Source of the DNA: Waddlia chondrophila WSU 86-1044
GTDB lineage: Bacteria > Chlamydiota > Chlamydiia > Chlamydiales > CAMCWV01
Assembly (NCBI GenBank): GCA_945882915.1
Contig: CAMCWV010000003.1
Coordinates: 1-64,000 of the forward strand
Direction: 5' to 3'
DNA length: 64,000 nucleotides
The position numbers and the translations under genes were made by a program. Positions 52,542 through 61,886 of this stretch are shown piece by piece (the stretch's first letter is position 1; the number at the start of each line of letters is the position of its first letter). Below the pieces are notes generated by a model that searched no databases, was not told where the DNA came from, and saw only the letters and a program-made list of their open reading frames with translations.

Positions 52542-53945
52542 ACGGAGCTCTAGCGTGATGTTGTTTGTGGAGGGCGGCAGGGTAACCTTGCCGGTTAAAA
52601 ACTCGTGGCAAATGCGCCCGCCACTCCACACTACAGGAGCATATTGACCCAGGAAAGAAGGGATCTTGTGATTTGTCCACCAGCGGGTAAGCTGATGTGA
52701 GCGTGGATAAAGCGAGCCAGGAACTGGCGCTCCTAACGTGTAGTCACCTGCGGGCAGGGTCACCCTTGCCAAGCCCTGCCACAAGTCAAGCCAGTTGGTA
52801 GTGGGTTGTGAGGTGATAGATTGCAAATTAGCAGTGGATGTTGCCGTTACCGTAACCCGCCAATGCCCATACTGAACTGCAGCGTCCGATAATTCCAATT
52901 CAACTGAAGGCAAAGCTCTAATCTCTTTACTCACTTCTTTGTGCAAAAGAAATAGCCGCCCTCTATCGATATGAAATTCTTGATCCCAAATGGGCGCCCA
53001 GCGATTGCTAACCCCCGAAATAAGAAGCTGGCTAAGCATCTCCATAACCTCGCGAGAGGGACACACCCCCTCTCTTTCACAAAAGCGTCTCAAAAAATGT
53101 TGAAGCTCCAATGGATGAAGACCCTGGATGGCGATAACATCCACAAGTACCCCTGCGACTCCTTTATATACGGCGCTCCAATAAGGCAAGATCCGCTCGT
53201 CTAAATAGGTGGCAACATCAGAAAGCATATTTCCAAGGCGGCAGAGATTCTCTCCTATTTTTTTGCCAAATGCCGTCGCAAGCTGCGGAAAAAGTTGCGT
53301 GCGCATACGGGCTCTACGAAAGCGCGGATCTACATTTGTTCGATCTTGAATGGGAACAAGAAGAGGTTCTTTTAAAGAGCTCTCTTCCAAATACGTCAAC
53401 AGGTCTTGTTTAGGATGGGTGAGAAGTGGTCGCCAAATTTCTAGGCACTCTTTCAATGCGCCCATGCGTGTAACCTGCTTCATCCCTCCAAGGTGGGGCA
53501 AGCTCGCCCCCTCAAAAAGACGAGTAAGCACAGTTTCTGCCTGGTCATCTGCATGATGGGCAAACAAAACCGCCTGAAAATGGCACTCTGCATAAAGTTC
53601 TTGAAAAAAGCAAAGCCGCGCCTCGCGGCTTGAAGCTTCAAGATTCCCCTCTAAATCTTGAGGGCTCAGCGTCTTCAAATGGAAGGGAAGGTTCAAACGC
53701 TCTGCCATTTCTTTAAGCTGCTGCGCCTCCCTTGCACTCTCCTCCCGCCACCCGTGGTCAATATGGGCCAAATGGAGGTCAAATAACTTCTTACGCTGTC
53801 GCATCAAAAGATGAAGCAGTGACAAAGAGTCAGGGCCACCCGAAAAAGCTAGGAGCAATGGGGCTCCGTGCTTGTGGTGAGCTTTAAAGAACTCAGCAAG
53901 GGTCAGCTCAAGCTTAGAAAGTGGTTTAGACGGGCGCTTTGCCAT
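52503..53945 (-). CDS. tilS: tRNA(Ile)-lysidine synthetase
   Basis: Makes lysidine at C34 of tRNA-Ile2 using ATP and lysine. PP-loop LAFSGGPDSLSLLHLL and HIDHGWREESAREA, FAHHADDQAETVLTRLFEGA are canonical. ATG 53945 (MAKRPSKPL) is preferred; an ATG five codons earlier is in frame. The final residues RYILLVAENGNLD are encoded entirely by element A copy A21, so the native C-terminus was overwritten or extended. Next to ftsH as in Chlamydia. Confidence 0.95.
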   Translation of the reverse strand: MAKRPSKPLSKLELTLAEFFKAHHKHGAPLLLAFSGGPDSLSLLHLLMRQRKKLFDLHLAHIDHGWREESAREAQQLKEMAERLNLPFHLKTLSPQDLEGNLEASSREARLCFFQELYAECHFQAVLFAHHADDQAETVLTRLFEGASLPHLGGMKQVTRMGALKECLEIWRPLLTHPKQDLLTYLEESSLKEPLLVPIQDRTNVDPRFRRARMRTQLFPQLATAFGKKIGENLCRLGNMLSDVATYLDERILPYWSAVYKGVAGVLVDVIAIQGLHPLELQHFLRRFCEREGVCPSREVMEMLSQLLISGVSNRWAPIWDQEFHIDRGRLFLLHKEVSKEIRALPSVELELSDAAVQYGHWRVTVTATSTANLQSITSQPTTNWLDLWQGLARVTLPAGDYTLGAPVPGSLYPRSHQLTRWWTNHKIPSFLGQYAPVVWSGGRICHEFLTGKVTLPPSTNNITLELRYILLVAENGNLD

Positions 53946-53975
53946 AATTAATAAAGCCATTTCGAAAAAGAGCTA

Positions 53976-54141
53976 ATATACTCCTTTTAGCTGAAAACGG
54001 GAATCTGGACGGCGCACAAAAGAAAAAAAGAGAAGAAGCCCGTAGCGATTAAAGGGTTACCTTCTCGAGAGGGCAAACGCTAAGGCCGCGGGAGCTTTCG
54101 CGCTAGTCCAAATTCCCGTTTTCAGCTAAAAGGAGTATATT
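53976..54141. repeat. Element A, copy A22
   Basis: TTTTAG / CTAAAA arm sub-type, unique in this window, with the change present on both arms. Interior has GGCGCACAAAAG, a reduced family C part (GGGTTACCTTCTCGAGAGGG) and GCGGGAGCTTTCGCGC. Confidence 0.93.
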
Positions 54142-54172
54142 AAAAATAGTAACTATTTATTTTTCTGTCCTG

Positions 54173-54194
54173 TTTTCAGCTAAGAGGAGTATAG
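54173..54194. repeat. Element A half-site, copy A23
   Basis: Right arm only, TTTTCAGCTAAGAGGAGTATAG, 32 bases after copy A22 and 35 bases before the permease start. Confidence 0.8.
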
Positions 54195-54228
54195 TTTATC
54201 AGCTAACTTAAAGAAAAGAGCTGTCATT

Positions 54229-55386
54229 GTGTTGATCCTGTGGCGCTACCTGCTAAAACAGTACCTGAAGGTGTTTTGCCTTGCGACGATTGCATTTATC
54301 GCAATCTTACTCGTTACGCGGCTAAACCAAATTGCCCGCGTGACCGTCCTTGGAGTTGAAGGGTGGAACCTCGTCTTGTTCATCCTCTACCAACTCCCCT
54401 ATATTCTGCCCATCGCCATCCCTGTTTCATCGCTTATTTCAGCTGTTATCCTCTTCCAAGGGCTATCCCACGCACACGAGCTCACCGCAATGCGTGCCTG
54501 TGGCTTAAGCCTCCGCCGCATTACCGCCCCCATTTTGATTGTGAGCGCAGCGCTTTCCCTTGTTAATGCCTTTGTCACTTCAGAACTTGCAACAGAGTCC
54601 CACCTTGCCTCGCGCCAATTGATCTACAAACTCTCGACAGGCAATCCCCTGCTACTCTTTCAAAATTCACAGCTCCTCAAGCTTAAAGACACCTATGTCG
54701 ATATGCGCGTCATTGAAAACGGAGAAAGAGCCGAAGACTTCCTACTTGCCAGCTATAATAGAAACAACGGCAGGCTCGCCCTGATTATCGCCAAAAACAT
54801 CGCTCTTTCCTCTGACCTCCTTGTTGCAAAAGAGGTCTCTCTTATCTCTGGCATAAGGCCTGATAGCGAGGGAACTATCACAGAGTACGACAACCGGATC
54901 ATCGAAAATCACAAAGTAATGTCTTCAGGAGCCAAAGAAGCCTCTAACCTTCTCAAGCGCTCAGAATGGCGCCTCAATAATGACCACCTAAAAATGAGGC
55001 TTCTTCTGTTCCGTGCGGGCGGACTGCGCAAAGACCTTCAAATTGCAAAAGAAGAGGCATCTCCAAGCAGCCAAATCTACGAAATAAAGAAAAGTCTCAA
55101 CCTTTGCTATTCTGATATCTCTCGCCGCATTTCCATTGCCCTTGCAGTTTTCACATTTACCCTTATGGGAACAGCATTTGGAATCCACATTAGCCGAGAC
55201 CCTTCAAAGAAGGGTCTGTTTGCCGTCCTCTCCCTCGCCACCCTCTTCCTTATCTGTTTTTTCAGCGCTAAAGGGCTTGAGCAAATCTTCTGGCTGGCAA
55301 CAACGCTCTACATGGCACCACACCTTCTCATTCTCGCCCTCTCTTTCTGGACTCTAAAAAGGGTCTCCCAAGGAGCGACCTCCTAG
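54229..55386 (+). CDS. LptF/LptG-family permease, first copy
   Basis: Inner-membrane subunit of the lipopolysaccharide transport ABC complex (LptB2FG). 385 residues with the family layout: membrane segments at about 10-30, 55-75 and 95-115, a periplasmic beta-jellyroll region (about 125-290) and three segments at the end. SHAHELTAMRACGLSLRRI is the conserved coupling-helix region. GTG start at 54229; TTG 54232 is adjacent. The next permease starts directly after its stop. Which of the pair is LptF and which LptG is not certain. Confidence 0.9.
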   Translation: MLILWRYLLKQYLKVFCLATIAFIAILLVTRLNQIARVTVLGVEGWNLVLFILYQLPYILPIAIPVSSLISAVILFQGLSHAHELTAMRACGLSLRRITAPILIVSAALSLVNAFVTSELATESHLASRQLIYKLSTGNPLLLFQNSQLLKLKDTYVDMRVIENGERAEDFLLASYNRNNGRLALIIAKNIALSSDLLVAKEVSLISGIRPDSEGTITEYDNRIIENHKVMSSGAKEASNLLKRSEWRLNNDHLKMRLLLFRAGGLRKDLQIAKEEASPSSQIYEIKKSLNLCYSDISRRISIALAVFTFTLMGTAFGIHISRDPSKKGLFAVLSLATLFLICFFSAKGLEQIFWLATTLYMAPHLLILALSFWTLKRVSQGATS

Positions 55387-56448
55387 ATGAACATTCGAAA
55401 TCGCTACTTGTTAAAAGAAATAAGCAAGGTGTTTGCCCTGTTTATCGTAGGGTTCTATTTTCTGTACGTGCTTATCGACTACTCGGTCCAGACAAAGAGC
55501 TTTAATGAAGCTAATATTCCCGCCCAGCATATCATTGCCTATTACCTCTGCCACTTCTCTCACAGAGCTCAAGAGCTTATTTGTTTTGCACTTCTTTTAG
55601 CCACAATCAAGGTGCTGTGTACACTTAATACCAGCCGAGAGCTCGTCGCGCTACTTGCAGGGGGGATTTCTCGCAAAAAAATTCTTCGCCCCTTCTTTTT
55701 TGTAGCTGCGCTCTGCTCCCTATTTCTCTTGTGGAATAGTCAAACACTGCTACCAGCTTCACTAGGCCACCTCAAAAACATCGAAGAGCGTTATTTGTCA
55801 GACAGCGGCAGCCTTACGCCCAAAATCCAGACAATCTTACTCCCTGACCACTCTCAGTTGATCTATCAAAACTACGACAGCCTCACAAAAACATTTTTTG
55901 ACATTTATTGGGTCCGCTCTCTCGATGACATTTACGGCATGCGAACGCTTGACCCGCACCTCACCCACCCTGTCGGCGCCTCTGTTGACCACTTTACCAG
56001 GCAAAAGGAGGGCGACCTGCAGCTTACTGAATCGTGGCAAGAAAAGGCCTTCACAGAGATGAAGATTGGCCCTAAAACCCTCTTGAGCGCGGTTGTCCCT
56101 GCTGACGAGCAATCGATTACTCAGCTCTGGAGCTCTCTCCCTAGCTCTCCGCCCCCCTTTAGCGATCCTGCAGCTGCAACGATTACTCAACTTAACTACA
56201 AGCTGGCGATGCCGCTTATTCCCTTTATTATTGTAATGGCAGTAGCCCCCTTCTGCATGAGCTTCGATAGATCAAAGCGTCTGTTCCCGATCTACGCTCT
56301 AGGCCTTTTTGGCCTCGTCACCTTTTTCACGATGATGAATGCTGCTGTAACTTTAGGAGAGAATCAAATAGTATCTCCGTGGAATACAAGCTGGGCTCCC
56401 GTACTTTTTGGCCTTGCGCTCTTCAGCTGGCGCTACCATAAACTTTAA
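55387..56448 (+). CDS. LptF/LptG-family permease, second copy
   Basis: Second permease subunit of the LPS exporter. 353 residues with the same fold: NIRNRYLLKEISKVFALFIVGF at the N-terminus, TSRELVALLAGGISRKKILRPF coupling helix, periplasmic domain about 115-265 and three C-terminal segments (LIPFIIVMAVAPFC). The ATG abuts the stop of the first copy, so the pair is co-translated. A D-family hairpin follows. Confidence 0.9.
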   Translation: MNIRNRYLLKEISKVFALFIVGFYFLYVLIDYSVQTKSFNEANIPAQHIIAYYLCHFSHRAQELICFALLLATIKVLCTLNTSRELVALLAGGISRKKILRPFFFVAALCSLFLLWNSQTLLPASLGHLKNIEERYLSDSGSLTPKIQTILLPDHSQLIYQNYDSLTKTFFDIYWVRSLDDIYGMRTLDPHLTHPVGASVDHFTRQKEGDLQLTESWQEKAFTEMKIGPKTLLSAVVPADEQSITQLWSSLPSSPPPFSDPAAATITQLNYKLAMPLIPFIIVMAVAPFCMSFDRSKRLFPIYALGLFGLVTFFTMMNAAVTLGENQIVSPWNTSWAPVLFGLALFSWRYHKL

Positions 56449-56455
56449 TTTTTTG

Positions 56456-56502
56456 GTAACAGTTCACATGCCCCTCCTTCGTCGGTGCATGTGAACTGTT
56501 AC
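56456..56502. terminator. Family D palindrome after the LptF/G pair
   Basis: GTAACAGTTCACATGC / GCATGTGAACTGTTAC stem with a 15-base loop, then AAACTTTTTT. It is a likely terminator for the permease transcript and a member of repeat family D, found also at 52134-52146 and 56698-56712. Confidence 0.65.
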
Positions 56503-56511
56503 AAACTTTTT

Positions 56512-56700
56512 TGTATTTTCTCTCACGTTCTCTCACGCCTCTGTGGTTAAAAAAAAAACTGGTATTAATATTTTTGAAACACAGAGAACGTGAGGGAAAA
56601 TAGAGAGGGAGGAAAGCGGTCAATGCCACTTCAATCGTAAGGCTGCCAAAACACCCCCCTATAAGCGTCAAATCTTTCTTGACAAAGTCGCTCTGGGTAT
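56512..56700. repeat. Repeat family E, copy E3 (inverted)
   Basis: Near reverse complement of 1497-1690: CTCTCACGCCTCTGTGG, CTGGTATTAATATT, CACTTCAATCGTAAGGC and AAGCGTCAAATCTTTCTTG segments all align. A partial family D site ends it just before ispA. Confidence 0.8.
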
Positions 56701-56733
56701 GTGAACTGTTTCATTTTTTGTTGGAATTGACTT

Positions 56734-57627
56734 ATGAATCTTCAAAAATACTACGCCGAGAAAGCCAGCCTTATCAATAAACGGCTTGATGAGCTCGTTG
56801 CAGAAAAAGAACTCCCACACGATCTCCTTTTCAAGGCAGCTCGTTACTCTCTGCTTGCACCCGGAAAAAGACTGCGCCCTATTCTTGCCATTGCCGTTGT
56901 AGAAATGCTCGGCGGAGAAAGCGAGATGGCTGTAACGCCTGCCTGCGCCCTGGAAATGATCCATGCATATTCCCTCATCCACGACGACCTCCCTTGCATG
57001 GATAACGACGACTTTCGGAGGGGACGTCCCACACTTCACAAGGCCTATTCTGAAGGGCTAGCCGTTCTTGCCGGCGACTTCCTCCTCACGTATGCTTTTG
57101 AAGTCCTAACTACCTGCCCAGAAATTACAGCAGAGCAACAGGTTCAGCTCGTCAAAACGCTCGCGCGCGGCTCAGGCGGAGATGGGATGATCGGCGGTCA
57201 AGTTCTTGACATCGCCTCTGCTAATCAAAAAATCGACTTGGAAAGGCTCCAGCTCATCCATGCAAAAAAAACCGGGGCGCTCATCACCACTGCCGTTGAA
57301 TTTGGAGGCATCCTTGCTAGAGCCTCAACGGAAGAGACACCCCTCCTTAGAAAGTACGGCGAAAACCTCGGGCTTGCCTTTCAGATCGTCGATGACATTC
57401 TTGATGTCACCCAAAGCAAGGCCAAACACGGCAACGCTGTCAGCTCAGACATTAGAAACAACAAAACAACCTACGTCTCTCTCTTGGGTCTAGAACAGTC
57501 GGGGCGAGCAGCAAAAAAACTTATTGAAGAAGCTCTTTACTCTCTATCAAAACTCTCTGGAGACACGGCAGCTTTGGTAGCCATCGCCAAAGCAGTTGTC
57601 GCTCCTCTACAGCTAGCTGTTTCCTAA
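56734..57627 (+). CDS. ispA: Polyprenyl (farnesyl/geranylgeranyl) diphosphate synthase
   Basis: Condenses IPP with allylic diphosphates. First Asp-rich motif DDLPCMDND (DDxxD, with SLIHDD) and second motif FQIVDDILDVTQSK are present; GKRLRPIL and KKTGALIT also match. 297 residues, the size of IspA. Chain length (C15 or C20) cannot be read with certainty. Followed by a sugar transferase. Confidence 0.93.
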   Translation: MNLQKYYAEKASLINKRLDELVAEKELPHDLLFKAARYSLLAPGKRLRPILAIAVVEMLGGESEMAVTPACALEMIHAYSLIHDDLPCMDNDDFRRGRPTLHKAYSEGLAVLAGDFLLTYAFEVLTTCPEITAEQQVQLVKTLARGSGGDGMIGGQVLDIASANQKIDLERLQLIHAKKTGALITTAVEFGGILARASTEETPLLRKYGENLGLAFQIVDDILDVTQSKAKHGNAVSSDIRNNKTTYVSLLGLEQSGRAAKKLIEEALYSLSKLSGDTAALVAIAKAVVAPLQLAVS

Positions 57628-57704
57628 TTCTTTAAAATTCTTCAGACTTTAAAAAAAAGCAGGAGGATCCTATTGTCTGGGATGGAAAACTAATAGGTGA
57701 AACG

Positions 57705-58433
57705 ATGACAACTCAATGCCTCGAAGAAGCTAAGACAAAAGATGCTGCAGCAACCGTTGCGGTCGCCCCTGCAGAAAGAATAAGACGCCAGCGCTCGGCA
57801 GAAATTCAATACAAAATCAGACACGACGCCATAAAACGAATATTCGATATAGCCTTTAGTTTTATAGTCCTTGCTGTCTGCCTTCCTATTTTTCTTCTCA
57901 TTGGCATTCTAATCAAATGTACATCCAAAGGGCCTGTCTTCTATTCTCAAGAACGGATAAGTAGAGGCGGCAAGCCATTTCGCTGCTATAAGCTCCGCTC
58001 CATGCACATGGACGCTGACAAACGGCTAAAAAAGATTCTAGACACAAACCCTCTCCTGCGCCTTGAATGGGAAGATAAGCACAAGCTAACAAATGACCCC
58101 AGAGTCATCCCTCTTGGCGCTTTCTTGCGCAAAACCTCTCTGGATGAGCTTCCTCAGTTTTGGAATGTATTAATTGGGGACCTTAGCGTTGTTGGCCCTC
58201 GCCCTCTTGTTCAACAAGAAGTATCCGAGCGCCTTGGCCCTAAAGCAGGCAAAATCCTCTCCGTTCGCCCAGGAATCACAGGCATCTGGCAGACATCAGG
58301 CAGAAGCGACATCAGCTATTCAAAGCGAATAGCACTGGATGAGAAGTATGTAGACAGACGATCTTTCTGGCTTGACATAGGGCTTATTGCAAAGACGATC
58401 CCCTCTATGATCTTCTCTAAAGGGGCCTATTGA
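57705..58433 (+). CDS. Bacterial sugar transferase (polyprenyl-phosphate phosphoglycosyltransferase)
   Basis: Moves a sugar-1-phosphate from UDP-sugar to a polyprenyl phosphate at the inner membrane, usually the first step of a surface glycan. One re-entrant membrane segment (residues 47-66, FSFIVLAVCLPIFLLIGILI) then the conserved core: GPVFYSQERISRGGKPFRCYKLRSM, TSLDELPQFWNVLIGDLSVVGPRP and PGITGIWQTSGRSDISY. 242 residues, monotopic WcaJ-C/PglC type. The stop overlaps the next gene's TTG start. Confidence 0.92.
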   Translation: MTTQCLEEAKTKDAAATVAVAPAERIRRQRSAEIQYKIRHDAIKRIFDIAFSFIVLAVCLPIFLLIGILIKCTSKGPVFYSQERISRGGKPFRCYKLRSMHMDADKRLKKILDTNPLLRLEWEDKHKLTNDPRVIPLGAFLRKTSLDELPQFWNVLIGDLSVVGPRPLVQQEVSERLGPKAGKILSVRPGITGIWQTSGRSDISYSKRIALDEKYVDRRSFWLDIGLIAKTIPSMIFSKGAY

Positions 58434-58975
58434 AAAACCGAACTCCCTTTTCCTTTCACGCGCCCTCTTTTCGCGTTTACCCCTTTTTAATGGGGCTAGC
58501 GCTAGCTATATGGCTAACAGCGCTTGCCCCGCATCTAAAGCTAACCTTCTTTGCCCCCTTTCTCATCATCCAATTCTATCGCAGCCCTTTATACGTCTGC
58601 TTGTGGCAGGCGTTTTTGTGTGGATTCGTTATTGACCTACTCTCAACTGACACGCCCCTTGGGGCTTACGCTTTTGCCTACACGCTCACTTCAGCAATTC
58701 TATTCACAGCAAAACAGCAATTTTTCGAAGACCAGCTGATGACCTACCCGGCCCTCACCGCTCTCTTTGGCAGTCTCTCCTCTGCTCTTCTAATGCTCAC
58801 TCTTACTGCTACTGGGCAAGGGCTTATTATTGGGTGGCAGACACTCCTTACAGATCTTATCGGGATGCCACTACTCGATGGAATCTATGCAGCCCTCTGT
58901 TTTACACTTCCTTTCCGATGGTTAGGCAAGAAAGCGCCTATAGCACGCCCCTTAACCCCTAAACGTCCTAGGTAA
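58430..58975 (+). CDS. MreD-like membrane protein
   Basis: 181 residues, five or six membrane segments and basic ends. LWQAFLCGFVIDLLSTDTPLGAYAFAYTLTSAIL resembles the GxxxDLLxGxPLG region of the shape protein MreD. TTG start overlapping the previous stop by four bases, so it is translationally coupled to the sugar transferase. The MreD assignment is by pattern; mreB and mreC are not adjacent. Confidence 0.65.
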   Translation: MKNRTPFSFHAPSFRVYPFLMGLALAIWLTALAPHLKLTFFAPFLIIQFYRSPLYVCLWQAFLCGFVIDLLSTDTPLGAYAFAYTLTSAILFTAKQQFFEDQLMTYPALTALFGSLSSALLMLTLTATGQGLIIGWQTLLTDLIGMPLLDGIYAALCFTLPFRWLGKKAPIARPLTPKRPR

Positions 58976-58982
58976 GGCTATC

Positions 58983-59861
58983 ATGACACTCATTCTCAAC
59001 GGCACAGCCACTGCAGCTCGTATTCAATCAAAGCTCCAAGAGCGCATCAAAAAAATCAAAGGCCGCAAACCTGGACTTGCCGTCATTCTTGTTGGCGCAG
59101 ATCCCGCTTCAGTTACTTATGTCAAGGCTAAAAGGAAGGCGTGTGAGAGCGTAGGCATTTTTTCTCCAGAGACGCTCTTCCCCGCTACCATTACTGAAAA
59201 TGAACTCCTCCAAGAAATTGTCAAATTTAATGAAGATCCAATGATCGATGGGATCCTCATCCAGCTCCCTCTCCCCACCCATATCCAAACACTACGGATT
59301 ATGGAAGCTATTAACCCTAGTAAAGACATTGACGGCTTTCATCCTTTGAACGTCGGGAAGCTTCTCGTTGGCGACGAGTCAGGCCTTCTTCCCTGCACAC
59401 CTCAAGGCATTTGCGCCCTTCTTCACGATTACCAGATTTCTTTAGAAGGAAAGCATGTCGTAATTGTTGGCCGCAGCAACATTGTAGGCAAGCCGCTTGC
59501 TGCAATGTTGCTGCAAAAGAAAAAGGGTTATAATGCAACAGTTACGGTTGCCAATAGCAAGACACAAAACCTTCAAGAGCTTTGTCTAAGTGCAGATATA
59601 CTCATTGCAGCAGCAGGAAACGTCCACCTCATCAAAGCAAACATGATTAAAAAAGGAGCTGTTGTTGTAGATGTGGGGATCCATAGAATAGAGGACAGCT
59701 CGGCGCCTAGAGGCTACCATCTCACAGGAGACGTGGCTTATGAAGAAGCCTCCTTGAAGTGCGCTGCAATCACTCCCGCCCCTGGGGGCGTAGGCCCTAT
59801 GACAATTGTCATGGGGCTGAGCAACACTTTACTCAGCTACGAACGTCGACAAAAGGCTTAG
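58983..59861 (+). CDS. folD: Methylenetetrahydrofolate dehydrogenase/cyclohydrolase
   Basis: Bifunctional enzyme interconverting methylene-, methenyl- and formyl-THF. VGADPASVTYVKAKRKACESVG, GILIQLPLPTHI, the NADP loop GRSNIVGKPLAAML and VTPAPGGVGPMT-type end (ITPAPGGVGPMTIVM) are typical. 292 residues. The ATG has TAAGG upstream. Confidence 0.96.
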   Translation: MTLILNGTATAARIQSKLQERIKKIKGRKPGLAVILVGADPASVTYVKAKRKACESVGIFSPETLFPATITENELLQEIVKFNEDPMIDGILIQLPLPTHIQTLRIMEAINPSKDIDGFHPLNVGKLLVGDESGLLPCTPQGICALLHDYQISLEGKHVVIVGRSNIVGKPLAAMLLQKKKGYNATVTVANSKTQNLQELCLSADILIAAAGNVHLIKANMIKKGAVVVDVGIHRIEDSSAPRGYHLTGDVAYEEASLKCAAITPAPGGVGPMTIVMGLSNTLLSYERRQKA

Positions 59862-60431
59862 AAGAAAAGATTTTCACCACAGAGTCACAGAGAAAGACAA
59901 GAGAAAATACTTTTAACGCAAAGAAAAAAGAGAGACGCAAAGGCGCAAAGAATTAAAGATAGAAAACAAGATGTCACGGTTTTTTATCCTGCCCGCCGTG
60001 AGGAGGCCCCTGTCTATCCTGTTCTTGGCATTGTTGCATAATTACAGACTTAGTAGCAGCCTGAAAGGCTGCAATTGCAAACAGCCCAGGGCACCGCCCT
60101 GGGTATAAGCGAACATGTTTTACGCAGCCTGAAAGGCTGCAATTGCAAACAGCCCAGGGCACCGCCCTGGGTATATGCGAACATGTTTTACGCAGCCTGA
60201 AAGGCTGCAATAATTATGCAACAAAGCCCTGTTTTTGTATTTTCTTACTGTTTTAAAACCTAAATTTCTTTGCGTCTTTGTGTTGAATTATGTAGCAGCA
60301 ACAATGTTGCGACGGAAAAGGATTGCACCAAAGGGCTCGAAGGACTAAAATGACAGACGTTGGCGGTTTTTCTTCTATCTCACTCCCCTCTATGCTGCCT
60401 GTTTTTATAACACCCTCAGACTCTCAACTTT
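59862..60431. other. Intergenic repeat region after folD
   Basis: No gene. CACAGAGTCACAGAG-type and GACGCAAAGGCGCAAAG stretches (59877-59955), then family B compound repeat (60031-60224), then TTTGCGTCTTTGTG (complement of the first) before the next gene. Confidence 0.7.
60031..60224. repeat. Repeat family B, compound copy B3
   Basis: Outer inverted pair TTGTTGCATAATTA / TAATTATGCAACAA encloses a unit of 67-68 bases repeated in tandem (starting GCAGCCTGAAAGGCTGCAAT at 60057, 60124 and, partially, 60192), each with one CCCAGGGCACCGCCCTGGG palindrome. Confidence 0.9.
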
Positions 60432-60440
60432 GTGTTCAAA

Positions 60441-61883
60441 ATGAATCCAGTACGGAAAAACAAAATCGTCCTTGCCGATTACGATTACCTCAAAGACATT
60501 AAAAACCGCCTATTACTCGCAGAAATGAGTCTCTTTGAGGTAGCTGTCATTAATGAAGTCCTCAATACCTCCATCAAAATCCCCATAGCAAAGCTCATCA
60601 CATCTATCGGTTGCGAGCGAGAAGAGCTCCTAGAAGCGCTTAGTAAGTTCGAGACAACGGGCCTTCTCGCAGTCGAGAATAATATGGTACTAGTCGATAA
60701 GGACATGCGCAAATATTACGAGCTGCAACTCGCTAAATTTGATGAAGATTTCAAGCCTGACATGGAATTTTTACAAAGCCTTCTTCGCAAAGTCCCCATC
60801 CACATTCTGCCTGCTTGGTATTCGATCCCCAGGGCGTCAAACAATATCTTTGAATCTCTTCTTGAGAAGTACCTCCAAACGCCAAGAATTTTCCAGCGCT
60901 ACCTCATGGAGCTCCATGTTGGAGAGCCTCTCATGACAAACATCGTGGATGATGTTTATCATGCACCGAACTTCGAAATAAGCTCTGACGCTCTGCGCAA
61001 AAAACACAATCTAACAAAAGAAGAATTTGAAGAAACACTTCTTTACCTGGAGTTCAACTTCGTCTGCTGCCTTTGCTATCGCAAAGAAGAAGGGTCTTGG
61101 AAAGAGATCGTCACCCCATTTCATGAATGGAAAGAATACTTGAGATTCGTTTCTGAAGGACGCCCCAAACCGATTGAAAAAACAGAAGAAATTGTTCTAA
61201 ATAGCCACTCCGGTTTTGCTATTATTGCTGACATGTCAGCTGTTCTAGCAGCCGCCAAAAGCGCCCCCCTTTCTATGGAACAGAGCAAAAAAAACGTCTC
61301 TTCTTTAACTGCAACAGCAGTCAAAGCCCTCGCAGGTCAATGCCCAAGCATGCCAGCTTGCACCAAAGCAAACCTTGACGAGCACCAACAGTATCTCAGC
61401 TCGATTGCTCGTAAGCTGTGTCTAATTCACCTAGCTGAAAATTGCAAAGATCGCCTATCTCCCCTGCCACAAGCGGTAGAATGGCTTAATTTGCCAACAG
61501 AAGACAGAGCTCTTTTTATTCACCGCCACCCCTACAACAAGGTGATCGATAGCGAAGTAGACCCTGAGCTTAACACTGAAAAAAACCTCCGTGAAGTCGA
61601 AAAGAGCCTAGAAGGCCTTTCACGTGTTGGCTGGATCTACTTTGATGATTATCTAAAAGGACTCTCGGCCCCAATTGGCCACACAGAGCCTATTTCGCTA
61701 GTAAAAAAAGGGCGCCGCTGGCAGTACAAGATCCCTCAATATAATGAAGAAGAAAAACAATACGTAAAGGCTGTTTTATTTGAAAGGCTCTTTCAGGCGG
61801 GCCTTGTCGCTATAGGGACCCATCAAGGCAAAGACTGCTTCTCTGTAACACCATTTGGACACACAGTTCTCAACCCACGCTAA
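60441..61883 (+). CDS. Conserved-looking cytoplasmic protein of unknown function
   Basis: About 480 residues, soluble. The N-terminal part (VAVINEVLNTSIKIPIAKLITSIGCEREELLEALSKFETTGLLAVENN, residues 30-80) and a second region (DALRKKHNLTKEEFEETLLYLEFN) look like winged-helix folds, so a nucleic-acid or regulatory role is possible. A central low-complexity stretch (AAAKSAPLSMEQSKKN) separates it from a further helical region. GTG 60432 could also start it. No ribosome site is obvious. smpB follows after three bases and is probably co-transcribed. Confidence 0.75.
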   Translation: MNPVRKNKIVLADYDYLKDIKNRLLLAEMSLFEVAVINEVLNTSIKIPIAKLITSIGCEREELLEALSKFETTGLLAVENNMVLVDKDMRKYYELQLAKFDEDFKPDMEFLQSLLRKVPIHILPAWYSIPRASNNIFESLLEKYLQTPRIFQRYLMELHVGEPLMTNIVDDVYHAPNFEISSDALRKKHNLTKEEFEETLLYLEFNFVCCLCYRKEEGSWKEIVTPFHEWKEYLRFVSEGRPKPIEKTEEIVLNSHSGFAIIADMSAVLAAAKSAPLSMEQSKKNVSSLTATAVKALAGQCPSMPACTKANLDEHQQYLSSIARKLCLIHLAENCKDRLSPLPQAVEWLNLPTEDRALFIHRHPYNKVIDSEVDPELNTEKNLREVEKSLEGLSRVGWIYFDDYLKGLSAPIGHTEPISLVKKGRRWQYKIPQYNEEEKQYVKAVLFERLFQAGLVAIGTHQGKDCFSVTPFGHTVLNPR

Positions 61884-61886
61884 ATT

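Noticed and set aside
60031-60224. Regularly spaced repeats resembling a small CRISPR array
   Set aside because: The unit of 67-68 bases repeats as a whole, with an internal palindrome and no unique spacers; no cas genes are present.
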